A DNA stretch of 8,256 bases from Alphaproteobacteria bacterium (GTDB lineage Bacteria; Pseudomonadota; Alphaproteobacteria; Sphingomonadales; Sphingomonadaceae), in assembly GCA_018830415.1 (NCBI GenBank), contig JAHJSJ010000319.1, positions 1 through 8,256 on the forward strand, in the 5' to 3' direction. Position 1 is the stretch's first letter. Each line of letters begins with the position of its first letter. The notes beneath the pieces are model-generated. The model was given only the letters and a program-made list of their open reading frames with translations. It had not been told where the DNA came from and searched no databases. Both the position numbers and the translations under genes were made by a program. Of the stretch, positions 1 to 7,146 are shown one piece after another.

Positions 1-37
1 CGGCGCGGGCGGAGAAATCAGCAGGAGCGGTGCTCAT
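1..37 (-). CDS. 5' end of a downstream gene, possibly glyA (partial)
   Basis: An ATG on the minus strand at 37-35 overlaps the rpiB stop codon by 4 nt (ATGA). It opens a frame, MSTAPADFSARA, that runs off the window edge after 12 codons. The overlap suggests translational coupling with rpiB. Serine hydroxymethyltransferase (glyA) commonly follows rpiB in alphaproteobacteria, and its N-terminus there is often a short S/T/A/P-rich stretch like this one. Twelve residues cannot prove identity, so glyA is inferred from context. The remaining 30-odd bases show nothing else. Confidence 0.45.
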   Translation of the reverse strand, partial: MSTAPADFSARA

Positions 38-513
38 TGATGGGTCTCGATATGGTCGGGCAGGAACGGAGGCTTGCCAAGCTTGCCCACGCGGCGCTGA
101 TGGCGTCCGGCGGGGTCGCCCGCATCGGCAAATTCGGTGTCGAGGAAGGTCGCGACGCAGGATTTGGCCATCTCGCTCCCGATCAGCCGCGCGCCTAATG
201 CGATGCAATTGGCATCATTATGTTCGCGGGCGAGGGCGGCTGAGAGCGGCTCTGACACCAAAGCGCAGCGCACTTGCGGGTGGCGGTTGACGCTAATCGA
301 AATGCCGATCCCGCTGCCGCACAGGGCAACCCCGAATTCCGCCGCCCCTTCGGCGATAACTTCCGCGAGACGGTAGCCGTAATCAGGGTAATCGACGCTG
401 ACCCCCGGTTCGGGGCCAAGGTCAGCGACCTCGTGCCCATCTTCGATGAGCCATTCGACAAGCTCGGCTTTGAGCGCGATGGCGGCGTGGTCAGAGGTGA
501 TGGCGATGCGCAT
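34..513 (-). CDS. rpiB: ribose-5-phosphate isomerase B (RpiB/LacAB family)
   Basis: Cytoplasmic enzyme interconverting ribose 5-phosphate and ribulose 5-phosphate in the non-oxidative pentose phosphate pathway. The 159-residue product has the family landmarks: SDHA at residues 7-10 near the N-terminus, DYPDY at 41-45, the CGSGIGISI loop with catalytic-type Cys65, EHNDAN with His98, GARLIG at 107-112, and GRHQRRV at 136-142. Length is normal (family about 145-160). The ATG at 513 gives MRIAITSDHAA, which matches the usual family start; an in-frame GTG at 549 would add 12 residues with no family match. No strong Shine-Dalgarno is visible before 513, and a small hairpin (CGCTG-AGG-CAGCG, 528-540) lies just upstream. 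The gene is separated from rpoD by a terminator, so it probably has its own promoter, which I could not locate. It overlaps the next gene by 4 nt. Confidence 0.93.
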   Translation of the reverse strand: MRIAITSDHAAIALKAELVEWLIEDGHEVADLGPEPGVSVDYPDYGYRLAEVIAEGAAEFGVALCGSGIGISISVNRHPQVRCALVSEPLSAALAREHNDANCIALGARLIGSEMAKSCVATFLDTEFADAGDPAGRHQRRVGKLGKPPFLPDHIETHQ

Positions 514-596
514 GCAAGGCACATAGGCGCTGAGGCAGCGATTCTCCACCCCTAGGGGGCGGTTTTCGACGAAATCGCTGATGTGTGCGAGACATG

Positions 597-617
597 AAAA
601 ACCCCGCCGAAGCGGGG
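597..617 (-). terminator. intrinsic terminator after rpoD
   Basis: On the minus strand the stem CCCCGC/GCGGGG (617-612 with 607-602) closes a TTCG tetraloop and is followed at once by five T residues (601-597). It begins 10 nt after the rpoD stop codon. A C(UUCG)G-capped GC stem plus a U tract is a textbook factor-independent terminator. It probably ends the dnaG–rpoD transcript and separates it from rpiB. Confidence 0.9.
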
Positions 618-627
618 CGTTTCATTA

Positions 628-2670
628 TTACTGATCCAAGAACGACCGCATCTTTCGCGACCGGCTCGGGTGTTTCAACTTCCTCAGAGCCTTCGCCTCA
701 ATCTGGCGGATGCGTTCGCGGGTCACGCTGAACTGCTGGCCGACTTCTTCGAGCGTGTGATCGGTGTTCATCCCGATGCCGAAACGCATCCGCAGCACGC
801 GTTCCTCGCGTGGGGTGAGCGAGGCGAGCACGCGGGTGACGGTTTCCTTGAGGTTCGCCTGAATCGCGGCATCGACCGGGATGATCGCGTTTTTGTCCTC
901 GATGAAATCGCCCAGATGCGAATCTTCCTCGTCGCCAATCGGCGTTTCAAGGCTGATCGGTTCCTTGGCGATTTTCATCACCTTGCGCACTTTTTCCAGC
1001 GGCATGGAAAGACGCGCGGCCATTTCCTCAGGGGTCGGCTCGCGGCCTTCTTCGTGCAGGAACTGGCGGCTTGTGCGCACCAGTTTGTTGATCGTTTCGA
1101 TCATGTGCACCGGAATGCGGATAGTGCGGGCCTGATCCGCGATGCTGCGGGTGATCGCCTGGCGGATCCACCACGTCGCGTAAGTGCTGAACTTGTAGCC
1201 ACGGCGGTATTCGAACTTGTCGACCGCCTTCATCAGCCCGATATTGCCTTCCTGAATAAGATCAAGGAATTGCAACCCACGGTTGGTGTATTTCTTGGCG
1301 ATCGAAATCACCAGGCGCAGGTTCGCCTCGACCATTTCCTTCTTGGCAATGCGCGCCTCACGCTCGCCCTTTTGCACCATGTTGACGATGCGGCGAAACT
1401 CGGTGAGGCTCATCCCGGTCTGTGCGGCGATATCGGAAATTTCAGCGCGGATGCGTTCAATCGCGGCGTCTTCGCGCTCGGCAAAGGCGGCCCATTTCTT
1501 GTCCTTCTTGGCGCGTTCCTTGATCCAGCCATCGTCCATCTCGTTGCCGACATAGGCGTTGAGAAAGTCGATGCGCTTGACCTTGTGACGTTCGGCCAGC
1601 CGTAGCATCTGCCCGCCCAGCGTGGTCAGGCGGCGGTTGAAGGCATAGAGATTGTCGACCAGAAATTCGATCTTGGTCGCGTGGAACTGCACGCTTTCGA
1701 CCTCGGCGGTGAGGTCTTCGCGCAAGGTTTCGTATTTCTTTTCCTTAGCTTTCGGGAAATCATCGCCCTCCGCCAGAGTTTCGACCCGGTCGCGCTGGAG
1801 CTTTTCAAAATCCTTGAACAGCTTGGTGATGCGGGCAAAGGTTTCAAGCGCCTCGGGCTTCAGCGCAGCTTCCATCTGCGCGAGGCTGAGGGTGTTGTCT
1901 TCCTCCTCTTCCTCTTCGCGTTTGGGCCGACCTTCGCCGTCCTCGTCATCATCGCCGGATGCTTCGGGCTCGTCCTCTACCTCGTCGTCCTCACGGATCG
2001 TCGGGCCGGCGGTGGCTTCGGAGATTTCGCCATCGTCGTCGTCATCCTCGGCGCCCTCGGCCAGTTTGTCGGCGGGCGGTTCCTTTGACAGCATCGCGTC
2101 CAGATCAAGGATTTCGCGCAGTTGCATATCGCCATTGTTCAGCGCTTCTGACCACTGGATGATCGCATGGAAGGTGATCGGGCTTTCGCACAGGCCCATG
2201 ATCATCATGTCGCGCCCGGCCTCGATCCGCTTGGCGATGGCAATTTCGCCTTCGCGGCTGAGCAGTTCAACCGCGCCCATTTCGCGCAGATACATCCGCA
2301 CCGGATCATCGGTGCGTTCGCCGGTTACGAGCTTTTTGTTGCCCGCTCGCGCGTCCTTGCTCGGGCCCTTTTTGTCGCTGTCATCATCGTCGTCGTCGTC
2401 ATCATTATCGTCATCGGCGATACCTTTGACTTCGGACTCCTCGCCATCGGATTCAGCCTCGGCATCCTCGTCGTTTTCGACGATCTGCACGCCCATTTCG
2501 CTGAGCGCGGTCTGGACATCCTCGATCTGATCGGGGCTCATCTCGCCCGACGGCAACGCCTCGTTCAGCTCGTCATAGGTGACATAGCCGCGCTTCCTTG
2601 CCTTGCTGATCAGCTTCTTGATCGAAGCCTCGTTGAGATCGATCAGCGGGGCGTCTTCCTTCTCGGCCAT
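628..2670 (-). CDS. rpoD: RNA polymerase primary sigma factor RpoD (sigma-70)
   Basis: Housekeeping sigma factor directing RNA polymerase to most promoters. Of 680 residues, about 8-65 form region 1.1. Residues 69-110 and 205-258 are acidic low-complexity linkers; the first holds an eight-Asp run. Region 1.2 starts at DDPVRMYLREMG (121-132). The non-conserved region spans roughly 155-435. Region 2 is intact (NLRLVISIAKKY 450-461, GLQFLDLIQEGNIGLMKAVD 465-484, then YKFSTYATWWIRQAI 492-506). Region 3 covers about 516-600. Region 4 contains TPREERVLRMRFG (619-631) and the helix-turn-helix SVTRERIRQIEAKALRKLKH (648-667), ending in the typical RSFLDQ. The length fits alphaproteobacterial RpoD, which has a larger non-conserved region than the E. 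coli protein. It lies 91 nt after dnaG on the same strand, so cotranscription is likely, and I see no convincing promoter in the gap. The ATG at 2670 fits the family start; its Shine-Dalgarno (GAGAT) is weak. Confidence 0.97.
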   Translation of the reverse strand: MAEKEDAPLIDLNEASIKKLISKARKRGYVTYDELNEALPSGEMSPDQIEDVQTALSEMGVQIVENDEDAEAESDGEESEVKGIADDDNDDDDDDDDSDKKGPSKDARAGNKKLVTGERTDDPVRMYLREMGAVELLSREGEIAIAKRIEAGRDMMIMGLCESPITFHAIIQWSEALNNGDMQLREILDLDAMLSKEPPADKLAEGAEDDDDDGEISEATAGPTIREDDEVEDEPEASGDDDEDGEGRPKREEEEEEDNTLSLAQMEAALKPEALETFARITKLFKDFEKLQRDRVETLAEGDDFPKAKEKKYETLREDLTAEVESVQFHATKIEFLVDNLYAFNRRLTTLGGQMLRLAERHKVKRIDFLNAYVGNEMDDGWIKERAKKDKKWAAFAEREDAAIERIRAEISDIAAQTGMSLTEFRRIVNMVQKGEREARIAKKEMVEANLRLVISIAKKYTNRGLQFLDLIQEGNIGLMKAVDKFEYRRGYKFSTYATWWIRQAITRSIADQARTIRIPVHMIETINKLVRTSRQFLHEEGREPTPEEMAARLSMPLEKVRKVMKIAKEPISLETPIGDEEDSHLGDFIEDKNAIIPVDAAIQANLKETVTRVLASLTPREERVLRMRFGIGMNTDHTLEEVGQQFSVTRERIRQIEAKALRKLKHPSRSRKMRSFLDQ
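2380..2415 (-). repeat. Asp-codon (GAC/GAT) triplet run inside rpoD
   Basis: Twelve consecutive codons, residues 86-97 of RpoD, are GAY apart from one Asn codon. They produce a DDD-N-D8 stretch, seen on the plus strand as a near-perfect TCR triplet run. It is in frame and lies in the acidic linker between regions 1.1 and 1.2. Such triplet runs can change length by slippage without shifting the frame. Confidence 0.75.
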
Positions 2671-2761
2671 ATCTCGGTATCAATCCATTGCCCGGCGGTG
2701 GCTTGCCCTGCGCCCTGTTGCGCCGCGCGAAGAAGCCGCCTGTTAATCCAATATCCGCTGT

Positions 2762-4621
2762 TCAGGCGGTGTTTTCACCCGTTGCCAGCGGAGCCGCTTT
2801 CCGGCGTCCGAAGGCTTTCAGGCGGTGTTCAATTGCATTGAGCTGCGCGCGCAAACGGGTCTGTTCGACAAACGACCCTTCCGGGTCATTGTCGAAACGG
2901 GCAATGGTGGCCGCAAGCGCAGCCTCCAAGGCTGGTTTTTCGACCAGCAGCGACACAGCTTCAGCCAGTTCCTCGCACGCGGCGCCGGGTTCGTGGCCTT
3001 CACCAAGGAAGGCGTAGCGGATATCTGCCGGCGGGGCAGGTTGACCTTGCGTAGCGCATATGGCGAGTGCGCCGTCCGAATCAAGCGTTTCTGCAAGTTC
3101 GAACAGCGATTCGATCAAAGGTGCGGCTTCGCGGTCATGCCGGGCGAGCCGCGACAGGGCCTCGGCATGGCGGGATATCTCGTGCGGATGGCGGGTCAGC
3201 CCGGCGATGACAGCGGTAAGCAGGCCTTGGCGCTGCCCGCCCGCCATCATGCCGGAAAGCCGCGCGCGCGCATCATCAGACAGGCGCTGCGGCGCTGGCG
3301 GGCCAGCGCGCCACGGCCCGCGCTGGCCGGGTTGGGGCGATTGCCGAGGCGCGCGCGGCGGATAAGCAAAGGCGGAGAACCGGTCGCCCAATTCGCGCCG
3401 GTAGAGGCTTTTGATCTCAGGGTCAGCGATGGTGTCGACATGCGCCATCAGCCGCGCCTTCAGACCGGCCTTTGCCTCTGGCGTGGTGAGCGGCTGTGCA
3501 TCACGTTCAAACTGCCACAGGGTCTCGATCAGGCTGGCGGGGTTGGCGAGCAGCCGTTCCATCGCGGCGGTGCCTTGCTGGCGGATCAGATCATCGGGAT
3601 CAAGCCCGCTAGGCAGGCGCACAATGGCGAGCGAACGCATCGGTGCGAGCATCGGCAGCGCCCGCGCAACCGCCCGCATCGCCGCGCGCTGGCCCGCTGC
3701 ATCGCCATCAAAACACAGCACCGGGGCATCGACCATGCGCCACAATAGTTCGAGCTGCATTTCGGTGAGCGCCGTGCCGAGCGGGGCGACCGCATCGGCG
3801 ATCCCCGCATTCGCCAGCGCGATCACGTCCATATAGCCTTCAACCACCACCACGCGGCCAGTCTGGCGAGCGGCAGGCGCGGCGCGGTGGAGGTTGTAGA
3901 GCGTGCGACCCTTGTCGAACAAATCAGTATCGGGCGAATTGAGATATTTCGCCACGCCTTCGCGCTTGTCGAGAATCCGGCCCCCAAAGGCGATCACCCG
4001 CCCGCGCGCATCGTGGATCGGCAGCATCACGCGGCCGCGGAACCGATCGTAATGCTCGCCCGCTTCGTTGGCGGCGCGCATCCCTGCCGCTTCGAGCATA
4101 TCCTCGCCGAATTGAGGGAGGGCCTTGGGCAATGCCTGCCGGTCATCGGGTGCCCAGCCAAACCCGAATTCGCGGCAGACCGCAGGCGCGAACCCGCGCC
4201 GTTCCAGATAGTCGCGCGCAGCCCTGCCGCCCGGCCCGGCGAGGGTTTCGACATAGAACGCCTGCGCGGCATCGGTCACATCGATCAGGCTGGCGCGTTG
4301 TTCGGCGCGTTTGGCTTGTGCCGGATCGGGCGCGGGGACTTCCATCCCGGCCTGCGCCGCCAGTTCCTTGACCGCGTCCATGAATTGCAGCCCGGCATGA
4401 TCGACCATCCAGCTGATCGCATCGCCATGCGCGCCGCAGCCAAAGCAGTGGTAGAATTGTTTCTGATCATTGACGTAGAAACTGGGTGTTTTCTCGTCGT
4501 GGAACGGGCAGCACCCCTTCCATTCACGCCCTGCACGGGTCAGCTTGACGCTGCGCATCACCAGCGTGGACAGCGTGATCCGCGCGCGCAGTTCGTCCTT
4601 CCATTGGGGGGTGATGGCCAT
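2762..4621 (-). CDS. dnaG: DNA primase DnaG
   Basis: Makes RNA primers for replication, working with the replicative helicase at the fork. The 619-residue product has the full bacterial layout. The N-terminal CHC2 zinc-binding domain carries CPFH (Cys38, His41) and CFGC (Cys59, Cys62). The RNA-polymerase domain includes DRFRGRVMLPI (192-202) and KYLNSPDTDLFDKG (225-238). The TOPRIM domain follows with VVVEGYMD (258-265, Glu261), FDGDAAG (304-310, Asp305 and Asp307) and DPDD (341-344). A Pro/Arg/Gly-rich linker (about 421-446) leads to a variable helicase-binding C-terminal domain. Length is normal. The start MAITPQWKDELRAR aligns with other primases, and no upstream in-frame start competes. 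No Shine-Dalgarno precedes the ATG; a promoter-like pair ending 6 nt before it suggests a possibly leaderless message. It lies between yqeY and rpoD, the usual alphaproteobacterial order without rpsU. Confidence 0.97.
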   Translation of the reverse strand: MAITPQWKDELRARITLSTLVMRSVKLTRAGREWKGCCPFHDEKTPSFYVNDQKQFYHCFGCGAHGDAISWMVDHAGLQFMDAVKELAAQAGMEVPAPDPAQAKRAEQRASLIDVTDAAQAFYVETLAGPGGRAARDYLERRGFAPAVCREFGFGWAPDDRQALPKALPQFGEDMLEAAGMRAANEAGEHYDRFRGRVMLPIHDARGRVIAFGGRILDKREGVAKYLNSPDTDLFDKGRTLYNLHRAAPAARQTGRVVVVEGYMDVIALANAGIADAVAPLGTALTEMQLELLWRMVDAPVLCFDGDAAGQRAAMRAVARALPMLAPMRSLAIVRLPSGLDPDDLIRQQGTAAMERLLANPASLIETLWQFERDAQPLTTPEAKAGLKARLMAHVDTIADPEIKSLYRRELGDRFSAFAYPPRAPRQSPQPGQRGPWRAGPPAPQRLSDDARARLSGMMAGGQRQGLLTAVIAGLTRHPHEISRHAEALSRLARHDREAAPLIESLFELAETLDSDGALAICATQGQPAPPADIRYAFLGEGHEPGAACEELAEAVSLLVEKPALEAALAATIARFDNDPEGSFVEQTRLRAQLNAIEHRLKAFGRRKAAPLATGENTA

Positions 4622-4627
4622 GATGCG

Positions 4628-4657
4628 ACTATTGATCCCCGTTTCCGTTCGTGTCGA
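4628..4657 (-). promoter_or_regulatory. candidate dnaG promoter giving a leaderless start
   Basis: On the minus strand TCGACA (4657-4652, five of six matches to TTGACA) is followed after 18 nt by AATAGT (4633-4628, four of six matches to TATAAT). The -10-like hexamer ends only 6 nt before the dnaG ATG, so initiation at the normal distance would fall on or next to the A of that ATG. The absence of a Shine-Dalgarno for dnaG agrees with this. Both hexamers are imperfect and the spacer is 1 nt long, so a chance match is possible. Confidence 0.3.
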
Positions 4658-4699
4658 GATGAGGCACGAGGATCATGTGCACCCGGTGTGGAAATAAAC

Positions 4700-4796
4700 C
4701 CCGTTCGTGCTGAGCTTGTCGAAGGGTTGTTCTTCACTTTGACCCTTGTGCTGGCCAAAAGAAGGACAGTGCTTCGACAGGCTCAGCACGAACGGG
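4700..4796. repeat. long inverted repeat (sphingomonad-type intergenic repeat)
   Basis: The left arm (4700-4724, CCCGTTCGTGCTGAGC then TTGTCGAAG) and right arm (4772-4796, CTTCGACAGGCTCAGC then ACGAACGGG) are 25-nt inverted copies with one mismatch, which is a G·U wobble in RNA. They enclose a 47-nt loop. Inside, AAGGGT/ACCCTT (4722-4727 and 4742-4747) could form an alternative stem. On the minus strand the repeat begins a few bases after the yqeY stop and is followed by TTTATTT (4698-4692), so it could act as a terminator or 3'-end stabiliser for yqeY. I recall near-identical arms as abundant repeats in sphingomonad genomes; copy number here cannot be judged from one window. Confidence 0.85.
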
Positions 4797-4802
4797 TTAG
4801 AT

Positions 4803-5255
4803 TCAGGAAAGCGCCGCCTTCACCAGCCCGCTCGCCAGTTTGCCGTCGAGCACCGCGCCGTGGCGGGCTTTCAATTCGGCCATGACCGTGCCCATGTCCT
4901 TGATGCTTGCCGCGCCGGTTTCGGCTTTTATCGCTTCGATAGCCGCGATAGTATCGGCCTCGCTCAGCATTTGCGGCAGGAATTCCTCGATCACCGCGAG
5001 TTCGGCGCGCTCCACCGCGGCCAGTTCCTCACGCCCGCCGGTCACATACATATCAATCGATTCGCGCCGCTGCTTGGCCATTTTCTGGAGCACGCTGACC
5101 ACCAGTTCATCATCGGGGATCACCTTGCTGCTGGTGCGTTCCTCGATATCGCGATCCTTGATCTTGGCGGAAATCTGGCGGAGCGCGGCGGTGCGGTCTT
5201 TCTCGCCCGCCTTCATCGCGGCGATGGTGGCGGATTTGATGTCATCACGGATCAT
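4803..5255 (-). CDS. yqeY: GatB/YqeY domain protein
   Basis: A 150-residue, mostly helical protein of the YqeY family, which resembles the C-terminal tRNA-binding domain of the GatB amidotransferase subunit. Its function is not firmly established; a tRNA-related role is inferred from the fold. Recognisable family features are the start MIRDDIKSATIAAMKAGEKD, LRQISAKIKD (25-34), VLQKMAKQRRESIDMY (55-70), the IEEFLPQMLSE segment (about 88-98), and the C-terminal IKDMGTVMAELKARH followed by LDGKLASGLVKAAL. Length is standard (about 150). The ATG is supported by AGGA (5267-5264) 8 nt upstream. It sits divergently from carA, with about 140 nt between the start codons, and is followed by the inverted repeat and then dnaG, a common alphaproteobacterial arrangement. 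Confidence 0.93.
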   Translation of the reverse strand: MIRDDIKSATIAAMKAGEKDRTAALRQISAKIKDRDIEERTSSKVIPDDELVVSVLQKMAKQRRESIDMYVTGGREELAAVERAELAVIEEFLPQMLSEADTIAAIEAIKAETGAASIKDMGTVMAELKARHGAVLDGKLASGLVKAALS

Positions 5256-5320
5256 GGCGTGTTTCCTGTGGATGGAATGGAGCGCCGCGCCTCTAACGCA
5301 AATAGAAGGCCTCGCCTAGG

Positions 5321-5349
5321 TTGACGCGGGTGGATGTGGGGCTTAGCGG
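5321..5349 (+). promoter_or_regulatory. candidate carA promoter
   Basis: TTGACG (5321-5326) matches the -35 consensus at five of six positions. A weak -10 candidate (TTAGCG at 5343 or TAGCGG at 5344) follows after 16-17 nt. It lies about 50 nt before the carA ribosome binding site, in the intergenic region shared with divergent yqeY. The -10 is poor, so the call is tentative. No pyrimidine- or arginine-responsive attenuator or operator was recognised. Confidence 0.3.
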
Positions 5350-5385
5350 ACAAAACTTAGCAACATCGCTGGCTTTCATACGAAC

Positions 5386-5389
5386 GGAG
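5386..5389 (+). promoter_or_regulatory. carA ribosome binding site
   Basis: GGAG sits 6 nt before the ATG at 5396. It decides the start: a longer reading frame opens with TTG at 5321, but those 25 extra codons overlap the promoter region and do not resemble CarA. Confidence 0.8.
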
Positions 5390-5395
5390 CGCCCT

Positions 5396-6577
5396 ATGGC
5401 CGACCCCGCATCTTTCCGCGCGCAACCTTCCGGCGCGACGGGAGTCCTCGTTCTGGCCGATGGCACGGTGGTGTGGGGCCGGGGCTTTGGATACGCAGGT
5501 TCTGCGGTGGGCGAAGTGTGCTTCAACACCGCGATGACCGGCTATCAGGAAGTGATGACCGATCCTTCCTACGCAGCCCAGATCGTCACCTTCACCTTCC
5601 CGCATATCGGCAATGTCGGCGCGAATGGCGAGGATGTGGAGAGCCGGGTTGAGGGCGCCGTGGGGTGCATCGTGCGCGAGGATGTGACCGAGCCGAGCAG
5701 TTTTCGCAGCATCGAGAAATTCACCGAGTGGATGGCGCGCAACGGCAAGATCGGCCTTTCGGGGGTGGACACCCGCGCCCTGACCCGCCGCATCCGCCTT
5801 GTCGGCGCGCCCAACGCGGTGATCGCCCATGCGCCTGACGGGAAGTTCGATATCCCCGCCTTGCTGGAACGCGCGCAGGGCTGGCCAGGGCTGGAGGGCA
5901 TGGACCTTGCGGTGCGGGTCACGCGTGAGGCGCAGGAAGGCTGGGCGGGCGGTTACTGGACGCTGGGCAAGGGCTACGGCCGCGCGGCGTTCGATGCGAA
6001 GCCCCACGTGGTCGCCATCGATTACGGCGCGAAGGACAATATCTTCCGCAATCTGGTGCGCGCGGGCGCGCGGGTAACGGTGGTTCCGGCCAACGCATCG
6101 CTGGAAGATATTCTGGCGCTGGAACCTGCCGGCGTGTTCCTTTCCAACGGCCCCGGCGATCCGGCGGCGACAGGGGAATACGCAGTGCCGGTAATCGCGG
6201 CGCTGCTGGCGGCGGACGTGCCGCTGTTCGGCATCTGTCTGGGCCACCAGTTGCTGGCGCTGGCAGCGGGCGCGAAGACGATCAAGATGCACCAGGGCCA
6301 CCGCGGCGCAAACCATCCGGTGCAGCGCGTGGGCGAGGGCTGGGGGGAGACTTCGGGGCTGGTCGAGATCACCTCGATGAACCACGGCTTTGCGGTGGAT
6401 GTTGCGACCCTGCCGGAGAATGTCGAGCAGACCCATGTGAGCCTGTTCGATGGGACGAATTGCGGGATTGCGATCAAGGGCAAGCGGGCCTTCGCGGTGC
6501 AGTATCACCCCGAGGCAAGTCCGGGGCCGCAGGATAGTTTTTACCTGTTCGCAATGTTCGTGGGGGGGCTGGGGTGA
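5396..6577 (+). CDS. carA: carbamoyl-phosphate synthase small subunit (glutaminase)
   Basis: Hydrolyses glutamine and passes ammonia to CarB for carbamoyl-phosphate synthesis, feeding pyrimidine and arginine pathways. The 393-residue product has the small-subunit N-terminal domain (LADGTVVWGRGFG 20-32, EVCFNTAMTGYQEV 40-53, GVDTRALTRRIR 123-134). It is followed by a class I glutamine amidotransferase domain from about residue 204: IDYGAKDNI (208-216), SNGPGDP (250-256), the nucleophile elbow GICLGHQ with Cys281, MHQGHRGANHPV (298-309), SMNHGFAV (327-334), and QYHPEASPGP with His371 and Glu373. The catalytic triad is therefore complete and the length is normal. The start is set by GGAG 6 nt upstream. 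The stop overlaps the next start (GTGA), implying an operon with the lipoprotein gene and, originally, directly with carB. Confidence 0.97.
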   Translation: MADPASFRAQPSGATGVLVLADGTVVWGRGFGYAGSAVGEVCFNTAMTGYQEVMTDPSYAAQIVTFTFPHIGNVGANGEDVESRVEGAVGCIVREDVTEPSSFRSIEKFTEWMARNGKIGLSGVDTRALTRRIRLVGAPNAVIAHAPDGKFDIPALLERAQGWPGLEGMDLAVRVTREAQEGWAGGYWTLGKGYGRAAFDAKPHVVAIDYGAKDNIFRNLVRAGARVTVVPANASLEDILALEPAGVFLSNGPGDPAATGEYAVPVIAALLAADVPLFGICLGHQLLALAAGAKTIKMHQGHRGANHPVQRVGEGWGETSGLVEITSMNHGFAVDVATLPENVEQTHVSLFDGTNCGIAIKGKRAFAVQYHPEASPGPQDSFYLFAMFVGGLG

Positions 6578-7146
6578 GGACGAGCATCGCACTTGGTGTC
6601 GCCGCGCTCGCGCTGCTCTCAGGCTGCGCTGACTGGCGCGAAGGGCCGGAAGGCGTTGAGACTTGCGTGAGCCGTCACGCGCCAAAAAAGGGTGCAATTG
6701 ATTTGCTCCAGGATGATCCGGGCGTTTGGGTGCCTGCCTACACTTACGACATCACCAAGATGGAAGACCCGCACGCCTTCGGGCGCGAGGTGCAGAAGCG
6801 CGGGGGATCCTTCCAGTGGGTCGGGTGGAAGCCGGGTCGCAAGCCCCCCGAGTCCGCGCTTCAGGGACAGCGGGCTCGTTGGGAGGACACGCCCGCCACC
6901 TTCGAGGGCGCAGTGCTCCTCGCGGGGGACCCTGGGCTCTACAAGGTGCGCGGCAAGCCCGGCCTCTACCGCACGCTTGTGCGCCAGGGCTGCGAGGGCC
7001 AGCGCCTTGGCATGCGGCTCCGCACGTTCAGTTTTACACGCGAAGAAGCGCTTGTGGACGGCAAGCTTCCGTCAACGCGGATGCATGCGTCCGAAATGCG
7101 CAAACTCGTCAAGCCTGCCATTTCGACCGAGGACTTGCTTCCATAA
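6574..7146 (+). CDS. putative lipoprotein of unknown function in the carAB operon
   Basis: I do not recognise this family. The 190-residue product starts with a lipoprotein signal peptide: MRTS, a hydrophobic stretch (residues 5-16) and a lipobox LSGC with the lipidated Cys at 18. Asp is not at +2, so outer-membrane sorting is more likely than inner-membrane retention (inference). The mature part is about 173 residues, hydrophilic and rich in Arg, Gly and Pro, with no transmembrane segment. Cys31 and Cys140 could form a disulfide. Local features include VWVPAYTYDI (51-60), SFQWVGWKPGRKPP (79-92) and two GLYKV/GLYRT-like turns (121-134). The GTG start overlaps the carA stop (GTGA), and the TAA stop overlaps an ATG (TAATG) that begins a truncated carB copy, so translation is coupled at both ends. 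Its place between carA and carB suggests only co-expression, not a role in carbamoyl-phosphate synthesis. Confidence 0.75.
   Translation: MRTSIALGVAALALLSGCADWREGPEGVETCVSRHAPKKGAIDLLQDDPGVWVPAYTYDITKMEDPHAFGREVQKRGGSFQWVGWKPGRKPPESALQGQRARWEDTPATFEGAVLLAGDPGLYKVRGKPGLYRTLVRQGCEGQRLGMRLRTFSFTREEALVDGKLPSTRMHASEMRKLVKPAISTEDLLP

Noticed and set aside
549..558. Palindrome CCCCTAGGGG between rpiB and rpoD as a possible operator.
   Set aside because: A single 10-bp GC palindrome with no second half-site or known regulator match is not enough to support a regulatory call.
1652..2530. Long plus-strand open frame rich in Ser opposite rpoD.
   Set aside because: It is the antisense of Asp/Glu-rich rpoD codons in high-GC DNA, with no independent protein features. 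RpoD on the other strand is certain.
3150..3215. The dnaG C-terminal region encodes AVIAGLTRHP, resembling peptides translated from alphaproteobacterial palindromic repeats, suggesting a repeat inserted in the gene.
   Set aside because: The segment lines up with the normal primase C-terminal motif (small/hydrophobic residues then NHP or RHP and a helix), needs no extra residues, and shows no palindrome here. It is native sequence.
4645..4669. CCGTTCGTG plus a small TCGTG/CACGA stem resembles half of the nearby inverted repeat.
   Set aside because: Only nine bases match the repeat arm and the stem is five base pairs, too little to call a degenerate copy.
4623..4697. A 24-codon plus-strand frame (MRLLIPVSVR...HPVWK) starts beside the dnaG ATG, has G-rich sequence upstream and ends just before the inverted repeat.
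   Set aside because: A frame this short is expected by chance, and it is antisense to the probable dnaG promoter. No similarity was recognised.
5357..6697. A 446-codon minus-strand frame opposite carA.
   Set aside because: It is Arg/His/Ala-rich shadow sequence typical of high-GC antisense frames; carA has a complete catalytic triad and a good ribosome binding site.
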